Source: Puccinellia tenuiflora
Lineage: Eukaryota; Streptophyta; Magnoliopsida; Poales; Poaceae
NCBI GenBank assembly: GCA_012064385.1
Contig: QRDG01001736.1
Coordinates: 108,900 to 172,899 of the forward strand
Direction: 5' to 3'
DNA: 64,000 nucleotides
Shown: in pieces, positions 55,288 through 64,000 of the stretch
Position numbering within the stretch: the first letter of the stretch is position 1
Layout of the letters: every line of letters begins with the position of its first letter
Position numbers and translations under genes: made by a program
The notes under the pieces: model-generated
The model's database searches: none
What the model saw: the letters and a program-made list of their open reading frames with translations, nothing else
Told to the model about the DNA's origin: nothing

Positions 55288-57474
55288 ATCTATTTAATGG
55301 ACGAGTTGATGCATGAAACCTTGATGTGTGGAGACAAAATGTGTGGGGCATCTCGTGGAGATCCGGTCATTGTCTTGATGCTGCATGATCAGTCATCTAG
55401 GGTGTTGAGGTTACTGACGCGATTCTGTTATACGTACAAAGTTATTGAAAATGTATTGATTTTTTTTAGAGTTTGCCGAAGGTGGACCATGCAAAAAATT
55501 TACAAGATAGACTTGCTCTAAGTGAAAAACTTAAAGATGTAAGTAAAGGTTTGCATCATCCCAATCAAACATTTGACTGGGTTCCGAGGGGAAGAATTGG
55601 CCCCATGTTCCACTTATCATGACGTAATCAAGCGCATCCACCGTTGCTGCCTCCACTTGCCGATCTGCTGACGGAGGAGGAGGCGTGTGAGCATATCCAC
55701 AAAAATAGTCCCGTGACGGCTGATTGCCGGGCGAGTGGACGACCAACATCGTCTACGTCCTGGTGGCGCCGCGTCCCACCGGCGAGGCGGATCTCGACTA
55801 TATCAAGTTATGCTGGCAGAACATGCCATGGGAGATGCGGCGCGACCCCGGTGCGACATGTATTTGCCGCATTGGGACCGGTAAGTGGAGCTAGAGTACT
55901 AGGGGCGGGTTAGCTTCTTCCCACCAGCGGCGACATGGAGCCGCCTACGGAGTGGTGGTCATCAAACGACTTCCTCTCCCTTGTGCACTCCGACTTTGCG
56001 CAAAACACCTATGAGATGTACCCTTCTGACCGAGATGCCCCGCGAGCCGCCCCTGGTATAGGAGGAGGAGGAGGAAGAAGAGGAGTGGCTCGCCACAAGG
56101 TGTCCCGGCATGTAGGGCGTCATTGAAGCGTCCTTGGCACCGTCACCTCCACTGCCGCCACCTTCACTGTCGGCTCCCGCCTCCTAGATTAGGGCACCGC
56201 CGCCTCAACTGCCTACTAGTTTAAGTTTTATTTTATTGAATTTTTTATAATGTAATGTTCTTATTTTTTTGTAATGCTTGGTTAAAATTTATAAATTATG
56301 TTTAGATTGGATAAAGTTCAGCCGAAGTGAACATTTTCGGTTTTGGAAAACAATGCTATTGGGGGCGCCGCTGGGAAGAGGTGTCCCCAATACACAACTT
56401 GCACAAACGCCCCAATAGCTCCCGTCCATTGTTGTCTCCGGACATTGTATTGGTGGTGCGAGTGTGTTGTTGAGTTGTGATCCAAATTCAGTTAAAGGCT
56501 ATGCAGATAAGAGGCTAACTTCTGACAGCGGAGCGAGGACCGTCGTAGGTAGGTTTGGGCTGAGTGCGCGGGACAGATCAGTCCACTTTCTTATTGCCAT
56601 AGCGACAGAACTCTAAGACTGATTGCAGGTCTGCAAATCTTTTGATAGACAAATGTCCACTTTCCTAAGTTGGTCTATAATTTCACTTCCATGAATATTT
56701 GTGTAAATCACATGAGGTTGTCTCTGTGGATAATGTGCAAATGCCTGTAAATCAATGTGCTGACGGTCACCACTAATTTCATTGGACAAAATGACATTAA
56801 AAAATGACAAGTTGAGTTTTGATGTTGGAGCTCAAAATCCAGTCGGTGAAGTTAGCGAGGAAGTTCCCTGGGACGGGTTTCCTCTGAGCTCTAGTGAGTC
56901 CCGTCCGCCGTCAGAGGTGCCACCATTCTGTTCCATATGCTCATACACGTTGTAGCATACTTCAGCATGACTTAATCCTGTCGTCTCGTGCAGTTTGCAG
57001 GCGGCTTCGACGGTGACACGATGGGCGCCTTCTAGGAGATCAAGGAGAAGTTGTCGGCGCTCCAGTCGCAGCATCTTCAACAGCAAAAGCTCGTCGCTGG
57101 CAGAAGCTGAGAACTGTGAGTGTATATGTTTCCTTGATAAAAACAGTCCACTCAATTTATCATGGAGGAACAATTTTTTGTTCAGAGGACTCTTCCAGCT
57201 GAGTCATTGTCTTTGCTCCAGTTTCTGAACTAACATCTGAGAAACAAAGCAGAGGCAAGAGCGCGCATCGCGTCGATGATATATAGCTCTGTCACACAGT
57301 AAGATGAAAACCACATTATTTTTTCACAAGTCAGCACTCAGCATTTGTTCAGCAAAGTAAGCGATTGGAGCTAGAGCTCGCCATCCCTTGTCATTTCCAC
57401 GGACGCCGTGGCTCGCCGCATGATAGATTTCATGTTCCGGTCGAGGCTCTGCTTCAATATGCTGCCGATGGCCT
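55288..57474. other. Low-copy-looking sequence with gene-like fragments
   Basis: 55640-56130 is GC-rich and holds broken coding-like stretches, for example DYIKLCWQNMPWEMRRDPG near 55800 and MEPPTEWWSSNDFLSLVHSDF from 55935, with no recognised domain. 56340-56460 has GGGGGCGCCGC...CCCCAATA phrases like a DNA-transposon end. On the minus strand 57173-56832 is a 113-codon frame (LRLERRQLLLDLLEGAHRV). The plus strand over the same region also reads helix-like, but with stops. No confident gene call is possible. Confidence 0.25.
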
Positions 57475-57740
57475 AAGGTACTTGTCTCACGGATATTATT
57501 AAAGTCCGTGGCGTGGATTTTATTTGTCTTGTGGAAACTATGAAGTATGAATATACTGGTAATTTTTTTTAGAAGGTTTAACACTGCTGATAATTTTTTT
57601 GGAAATGGGCTCCCTCTGTAGGTAAATCTGGTGGAATTTTTGTTGGGGCAAGAAAGGATTCCTTAGATGTATCTGCTGTCAGAATTGGAATATATATAGT
57701 GCAGATTAATCTGTGGGATAAAAAAATGTCAATGTGCACT
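57475..57740 (+). pseudogene. LINE endonuclease domain relic
   Basis: The plus-strand frame reads TCLTDIIKVRGVDFICLVETMK, split as TDIIKVRGVDFICL and VETMK (catalytic Glu region of the L1 endonuclease), then several stop codons, then WAPSVGKSGGIFVGARKDSL, which matches the conserved SGGI region. No ORF1 or RT is nearby. It is an old fragment, distinct from the LINEs at 1-1590 and 17680-18793. Confidence 0.6.
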
Positions 57741-58604
57741 ACTGGCCGTGTATGGGTGCGGCTCATAAGGAATAGCATATGGACCGTCAGATTAGTGTTA
57801 ATCACATTCTTGGGGCGTCCGATGCTGCCTCATGTGCTCTCAGGTCTCAGCACAACATTTTTCGCTTCGTGGGCCAAATGTCCCGAGGGACGCTACTCTG
57901 GGGGTAAAATGTGAGGCCGCTGGTTGATTGGGCCAATTGGACCGCAAAAGGCCCACTTACTACTTTCTTTCTATGCTTGGGGTAACTACAGCGCAGATGC
58001 AGATAGTATATCTGATCCGAGTGTCATAAAAAAAAAGATAGTATATCTGATCCAGTCAACGGGCACTCGAATCGAGTCATAAGCAATGAAGGTTCAGTTT
58101 TTTTTAGGGTAATGAAGGGGCCTCGTCGATGGATGTGGGAGGGCGATGCAATGAAGGTTCAGTTTTTTTTTAGGGTAATGAAGGATTGAAGGTAATCACT
58201 AAAAAAAAGGTTCTCTTTGTAAAGGGAACTTTTCCTCCGCTCTCCTCGCGTCAAGTGGCGTCTTCTCCTCGTTTGGTCTCCCCGTGGGTGTTTGTATGTG
58301 TGACAAGTGGCAACACTAGAGAGTTTTGGTGGGATTTTCCCATCCCACCGGTTGGAGTACGGATAGGTGGAAACGCATTTATTTTTAAATTCGTTTTTTT
58401 AAATGAAATATTTTTAGAACCGTATTTTAGAATTACGAACCGTTTTCATATTTGAGATCCTCGCGTCGATATCTTCAAAACTAGATCCCATGTTGATAGG
58501 TTTCGAGAAACTTTTTTTTTGTACTACCGGTTCTATATAGTTTGTACACTCGGTAGCATTGTAGTTGTACATCATGTGTAGTTTTGTACTTTCTGTTATC
58601 TTTC
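57741..58604. other. No recognised feature
   Basis: Includes a short direct repeat (GCAATGAAGGTTCAGTTTTTTTTAGGGTAATGAAGG-like phrase at about 58083 and 58150) and a duplicated AAAGATAGTATATCTGATCC at 57995-58060. No gene. Confidence 0.4.
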
Positions 58605-58735
58605 GCGCGGATGTACAACGATGTGTGCGCGGATATACGACGATGTGCACGCGGATGTACAGGTGAGTTGGGCGCGGATGTACAGCAGGTTCGCGTGGGT
58701 GTACACCGATGTGCGCGCAGATGTACATCCGAATC
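58605..58735. repeat. ~22-bp degenerate tandem repeat, about 6 copies
   Basis: Copies of GCGCGGATGTACA with spacers such as ACGATGTGT, at about 22-bp intervals. The flanking 58500-59300 is rich in GTAC-containing words (TTGTACA, CGTACGC). Non-coding. Confidence 0.8.
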
Positions 58736-61700
58736 GCACTATTCTGTACTTTTTATTGTATATATTCTGTACTTCCATGTAGCGCGTTAGCGTAGGCGTT
58801 CGCGTCGACGAGCGATGAAGCCTCCGTATCCTAACGCCCCGAGGCTGAGTCCCCCCGTACGCCGTGGTAGCGGTGACGGGGGACGAAGCCGAGCCGCTAG
58901 ATTAAGAAAAACTTGTAACTTGTATATATTACTTAGGATTGGGGGTGGGGTGACAAGCACCCAAATTTATATACCGGTATGTAATAGAGTTTTAGATTTA
59001 ATTTGTACTCCCTATTATATGTAGTTTGTACACGTATCTTCTATGCGAAGTACACATTTGATTTGTAGATCATATCTTTTTCTTCTTTTTTAAAAGTCGC
59101 TCGTACGTATGCGAGTACAACCCGATCATGCAATCGTACGCGTACACTGAATGTTTTTGTTTGTATCCAGAATCAGGTCACTCGTACGTTTGGATGAAAA
59201 AATTAAAAATCGCTCGTACGCGCGGGGGTAAGAAGTTGTACAGCAGCATGTACAAGTACGCGGAGTATTCGTACGAGCCAGCGATCGGTTCATGGTGTCG
59301 GACGCGCTGGACGCGGGTTTCTGTTCGCGTGGACGTACACAAATTCTATTTCTCTACCTCCCTACGATGCCAGCTAGCGACACGCGTCGTTCGCGCGTTG
59401 CGCGAGTTACCTTTGGAAAGGGCTCCCTTCAGCTAGTCGCACCCAGGATTGAAGGTTCAGTTACGCTCGTAGGCGATTGGTGTGCATCTGTACAGTCTCC
59501 ATTTAGTGCTCTAATGGGTAGCCTAATCGATTGACCTCACCTACACATGTTTAACTGAAGGTATAAATTGGTTTGTTGCCTTCAGGTTCGTCGTGTGGTT
59601 CGCCGCTACCATGGAGCCTCCCGGCGACGTCAGATCCGAGCAGCAGAGGCGTCGTGCCAGGGAGCTCTTCCACCGATCTTTTTGTGTTGCGTACCCTGGT
59701 CGCTTGCGCCGCCTGTTGTCATGTTGACAAGCACGGCCATGGCGACGTCTCTCTCTCTTTTACCAGGTGCTCCCGAACAAGCAGTTGACCCACACCGCTG
59801 CCATACCAACGACGCTCCCTAGCCTCCCTCCCTGCTTCTCCACTCAGGTACACCTCGCCACTCCCATCTCCTCTCTGGTATGAATCAAATGTGAGGATGA
59901 ATAGTTGGAGTTAGGTAATGTTCAGATTTGTGAGCATTGATGCTTATACTTTCTTTGTTGTTCATGTTCAGGTGATGGAGAATGGCAAACACTAGCGACA
60001 ATGGATGCATAGCGTGAGTATGTTCTGGCCTGACCAAGTTGAAGGTTGCAGATGACCTCAAATTTCTCAGTCTCGTTGTTTTATCTCCCAGATTCCCCCC
60101 GCCGTTTTAACTCCCAGATTGGTTATTTCGATTGTAGAAATACCCTCCCTAGGTTAAATCAATTCATATTAGCTTCTTCTGACAAAATTTTGTGTGACTA
60201 AAAGATTATCCTTAGAGCACTATTAATCTGATGATTAAACTAATCTCGATTTTTCTTTGTAGGGTCAAATAGATTTGGTCCATTTATAATAAACCTCACA
60301 TTATGCGTGACCGAACAATTGCTTCGTTTGGAGTGTGCAATTTTCTGTGTATCTATTTCAGCTAAACCAAATCAACCATGTCGCCCTGGTTAACTCAATT
60401 TTGTGTGCGCAGGAGGTGTAGTGTCCCGTCCGCTGTGCAGTTATTGACTTCCCTTGATTTATATTTCTGTTTTGTTTCAGGATATTATTTGAATACAGGT
60501 TGGAGAGGCGATTTTTTTCCAGTTCCCCAAGCACCTTCGTCATGTTGGCTTCTAAAGCATTACCTAGCAAAATTGTACTATCACTGATTAAAATCCCAGT
60601 CATTGAACTTCAGTAGACAATACCATATTTCACTTTTTGTACAGTCCAACCAATAATAATACAGATGAAGTCGTGGTGATGATTTCGAGTAGATTTGATA
60701 GTTGATTCCTTGCATCAATTAGTTAGTGAGCCGTTTCTTTCGTTTTCAATTCAAAGTGTTGTAATTGTTAAATAGGTGTATTCGTATAATTTAGCTCACT
60801 GAACTAGGGGCCGATCATGGTAGGACAGTAATCTGTGCTGTGGAGACAACATCACAGGAATTTTCTCAGGTCAATAAAAAATAGCTTGTCGTCCATGGAA
60901 AAAATCCAACAACATTGAGTTCAGTTGTGTCTAATATACACATACAAGGTTTCCATTAAAGCCCATGAATCTGAACATTACTTACAATGACATTCTATTG
61001 CCTTAAAGCATATGTGGAAGTCTTATTTTTCACCAGAATATAGCAATCTTATGTTTCATACAGTGCCTTTCTTCCGTTCATGTTGTTGTACATCTTTGCT
61101 TCGTGCTGACTAAGCTTTGTGTGTCTATATTTATATTTGACTACATTTTTTCCTTTAGTCGTCCCTCTTAGTATATAAAAACTTGACTGTTTGAGTTTCT
61201 TTACGGGGTAGTTATGATTCAGACCATTCCCTACCAAAATGAATATATGGACTAAAGGCTATATTGAACACAATCAAATTTCTGCCCGTCTTTGATTTTA
61301 TTATTTGTACTAATGTAAAGTTGAATTCTCCATAGTTCTTGATGCTCTTAGGTGAAAATATATTTCTTGATTCTTGGATAGCTTCCTTTTCATCGCAGCT
61401 ACTTACTGAATCTGAAATACATGACTATTTCTGGGAGAAGCTTAGTGGATGTATTGGATTTGTGTATAAGTCTACCAAAGCTCCCGTCTCTTTTCATTCT
61501 ATAAACTAGAAGACCATGATAAATTTGCCAATACCATTTTGGGATTGTTTTAGCACTGAATAATGTTGCTAGGTTTACAATTTCGTGTTGTCTCATTTTG
61601 TTGGCCTGTTTAACCGACCTGTCAATTATTTGTCTCAAGGTCTCTGCAATTATTGTATTTTGGTTTAGAAAATCAACTATTCTTGACATATTTGGCCTCA

Positions 61701-62287
61701 CGTACTTTGTAGGTTTTGTGTATGTTTTCAAGGATTTGATGTCATGCAGCTCCAGGAATTTCAAAAGGTCTGGCCAGTTCGCTGTTCTTGAGCTATGTAT
61801 AATGTACATAGGTGGAAATTTGTTTTGCCATCCACGAAATACGATTCCTAACAATTTATTTTCCTAAGTGACGGGGCGCAGCAACGCGCACCTACATGAT
61901 CTAGTAAGCACCAGAACACAACACAATCGCCATCCATAGGTCCCTATGTCCCTTAGGCCTGTAACCCTAGCTAGCCCCCACCAATCTACCAAAGGCGAGT
62001 CGATCTCCGGTTGCCAAACGGGCTTGCCCAGTGCGAAAGGAATTTCTCCCACACGTCTCTTGCCAACACATAGCCCAATGGGATATGCAGAAGTATGTCC
62101 GTCTCACATGTATAAGAAAGGAAAGACATGAGTCGGCACCAGAAGAGTATGGCATGCACTGCTCTAGGTGACGGACCAGAAAATTAGAGGCGCAGTTGAT
62201 GATGACGAAGAGTAGGAGACGACGATAATGCAATAATCAAATCTAGTCCAAATCGTCCTATTCGCTATGGCTATGATAGAGATGGAA
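58736..62287. other. Low-copy-looking sequence, no confident gene
   Basis: A short frame from ATG 59611 reads MEPPGDVRSEQQRRRARELF and stops after 38 codons. It may be a first exon or chance. 61399-61854 has an open 151-codon minus-strand frame without any motif, in AT-rich DNA. 61862-62250 is a more GC-balanced block beginning GTGACGGGGCGCAGC. I cannot assign any of these. Confidence 0.25.
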
Positions 62288-62460
62288 TGTTAGAATACAT
62301 ATTTGTGTACGAGTTAGAAATAGAGTAGAAGTGCTAAACCTTTTTGTATAGTTGTATACAAGTCTATCTCCCTCCATGTACTACTATATATATCCCGAGG
62401 AGGGTCGGATCAACACAACAAAAAATATTATAGTTTAATATTTTAATATGGTATCAGAAC
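62288..62460 (+). mobile_element. LTR plus primer-binding-site relic (Copia-like)
   Basis: TGTTAGAATACATATTTG resembles the start of the 141-bp LTR at 41943. A TATATATATCCC TATA-like site follows, and the block ends before TGGTATCAGAAC (62449-62460), a near-perfect initiator Met-tRNA primer site. The interior after it shows no gag. At 62560 GTGAGGGGGAATGTG looks like a purine tract. This is a remnant of a short-LTR Copia element. Confidence 0.6.
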
Positions 62461-63385
62461 CAAAATGTTTCAAGTTCAAAACCCTTCTCAGCAGTATTAA
62501 AAAACAAATCTACGACCTACACCGTACCCACGCTAAAAACAAAAATAGGCTAAACGTGAGGGGGAATGTGAAATATAAGTATACTACATGTCCATTTTCC
62601 ATCACTTCGAACTTTTCAAATAATTGGCTAGTGCATCAATTTAATAGGATCACAAAAAGGGCAAGCATCTGGATGCAGAAAGCCACGCCTTATGAGCATG
62701 TCGATGCTAGCCAGGCGAAAACCTGAAAACTGTGCGGAGCCCTAGAGCTCCAAACCGGATCCACGATCTCTGCCCTAATAGTTCTCGCAATTATAGTCTA
62801 TGGTTCTTTTTGAAATGAAATCCTTGGTATATGATAAATATCTATTAAATCGAAGAAAGTTCAGTTTAACATAGAAGATAATTTGTCGGTAGACAGAAGT
62901 ATGAATTTACGGAACATAACATTACACTATATAAATCATGTCGAAGCAAATCCGCGTGACAGCAGAAGCACATTGAAATAAAATTAGGAAAAAAAATTAA
63001 TGCGTGAGGACGCAAACAAAAAAAATTCCTTTTTTTTTTCCAAGGAAGCTAACAACGCGAATCTGTTGGCTTAAAATTCATATATATTTTTTCTAAAACA
63101 ATGGATGAAGAGTTCAAACATGAAGTTAATCCCACATAAATTAACTTCACAAATTGACTTAATTCACGGAAGGAGTTAGGGATACCCATGCCCTCTTTTT
63201 CCAACGCAGTTTTCCCACCTGGGCTCACGGGAGCCGGGCTTATTTGCACCGTGCACACCTCGTTTCAGATTCGTGCTGTACAATTTACACACACATCCTT
63301 ATCTTTGTACACTTTCCTCCCCCTATAGGAAACAAAGAGTACAAGTCCATCTTGCCCACGTCGCCATCTCTCTTCCTCTCACTTT
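62461..63385. other. No recognised feature; possible 5' flank of a gene to the right
   Basis: AT-rich until about 63160, then more balanced sequence with CCTCCCCCTATAGGAAAC and C/T-rich stretches. This could be a promoter and leader for coding sequence starting in the repeat block at 63386. Confidence 0.2.
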
Positions 63386-63884
63386 CCGCCGGCGCAGCTC
63401 CCCTCCGGCCCGGCCTCCCGCTTCCCCGCTCGATTCCCTGTGCCGCTGCCGTGCTCCACGGCCACCGCAGAAGCGTGCGTCGCTGCCGTGCTCCACGGCC
63501 GCCGCAGACGCGGGCGCCGCGGCCGCCATAGACGCAAGCGCCGCCGTCCGTCCGCCGGCGCAGCTCCCCTCCGGCCCGGCCTCCCGCTTCCCCGCTCGAT
63601 TCCCTGTGCCGCTGCCGTGCTCCACGGCCACCGCAGAAGCGTGCGTCGCTGCCGTGCTCCACGGCCGCCGCAGACGCGGGCGCCGCGGCCGCCACAGACG
63701 CAAGCGCCGCCGTCCGTCCGCCGGCGCAGCTCCCCTCCGGCCCGGCCTCCCGCTTCCCCGCTCGATTCCCTGTGCCGCTGCCGTGCTCCACGGCCACCGC
63801 AGAAGCGTGCGTCGCTGCCGTGCTCCACGGCCGCCGCAGACGCGGGCGCCGCGGCCGCCACAGACGCAAGCGCCGCCGTCCGCC
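63386..63884. repeat. 166-bp tandem triplication, GC-rich
   Basis: Units begin CCGCCGGCGCAGCTCC at 63386, 63552 and 63718 and are nearly identical (for example CCATAGACGC against CCACAGACGC). Each unit also contains an internal ~37-bp duplication built on CGCTGCCGTGCTCCACGGCC. Because 166 is not a multiple of three, a protein frame changes in each unit. The sequence after the third copy (GTCGACCTCGAGCCG onward) reads VDLEPPPTAPFSGELPNTL in one frame, which might be genuine coding sequence. Confidence 0.92.
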
Positions 63885-64000
63885 TCGTCGACCTCGAGCC
63901 GCCTCCGACCGCCCCCTTCTCCGGCGAGCTGCCCAACACGCTCAGGGATGATTTGGTCCTAATTTAGGATGATTTTGTCCGCTCCCTCCCCGTCCCCTTC

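Noticed and set aside
56832..57173. 113-codon minus-strand ORF
   Set aside because: Helix-like but without any family match I can name, and the plus strand over the same bases also looks partly coding, so neither was called as a gene.
61399..61854. 151-codon minus-strand ORF
   Set aside because: No motif, AT-rich, no promoter or splice support; length alone is not enough.
63273..63967. Several 175-229 codon ORFs in all frames
   Set aside because: Generated by the 166-bp triplication, whose length shifts frame each time; none has a recognisable domain.

Overview
The window looks like nuclear DNA of a grass, most likely a Triticeae (wheat, barley or Aegilops type). The reasons are BARE/Angela-type Copia LTRs, CACTA transposons with arrays of the CCGTGGCGCACC and TTTGCCGTGTG subterminal motifs, a Stowaway-type MITE end, L1-clade LINEs, and GC-rich islands in an AT-rich repetitive background. 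There are no bacterial operons, rRNA or tRNA genes, or CRISPR arrays. Nearly everything is transposable element, much of it nested. The one clear host gene is the first 166 codons of a dynamin-related GTPase (1853-2351), cut off at an ambiguous base.

Layout. 1-1590: minus-strand L1-type LINE pseudogene. 1798-2351: TATA box and dynamin-related gene 5' part, ending at N 2352. 2353-3508: LTR-like fragment. 3509-3694: CACTA end. 3695-14393: a minus-strand gag-only Copia-like LTR retrotransposon with a truncated left LTR, a complete 2683-bp right LTR, and a 471-bp solo LTR inserted in its distal gag. 14399-16330: GC-rich island with tentative minus-strand exons. 16612-16770: CACTA end. 17680-18793: 5'-truncated LINE with a 12-bp target-site duplication. 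20157-22492: solo LTR of 2336 bp. 22983-27931: Stowaway MITE fragment broken by a CACTA element that carries five ~657-bp tandem repeats. 27932-30776: second copy of 21192-24129. 30777-38365: non-autonomous BARE/Angela-like element A, cut at N 38366. 38367-41942: degenerate genic-looking sequence and a hairpin element with a GC-rich minisatellite. 41943-55282: a Copia element with 141-bp identical LTRs, interrupted in gag by a second non-autonomous BARE/Angela-like element B (43045-51606). 55288-64000: low-copy-looking sequence with a LINE endonuclease relic, short repeats, an LTR/PBS relic and a terminal 166-bp triplication.

Relations. The two BARE/Angela-like elements lack pol and keep only a decayed gag, so they must have used proteins supplied in trans. 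The gag-only element likewise lacks pol. The 141-bp-LTR Copia carries all pol domains but has several frame breaks although its LTRs are identical by eye. The nesting order can be read from target-site duplications: CAACC (solo LTR 9190), CAAAG (solo LTR 20157), CCACC (element B), ATTGC (host Copia), TTCCTGCTGAAA (LINE). I found no evidence of a new defence, biosynthetic or regulatory system. The most unusual items are the ~6.7-kb tandem duplication, the hairpin-forming repeats inside LTRs, the hairpin/minisatellite element and the pol-less retrotransposons.
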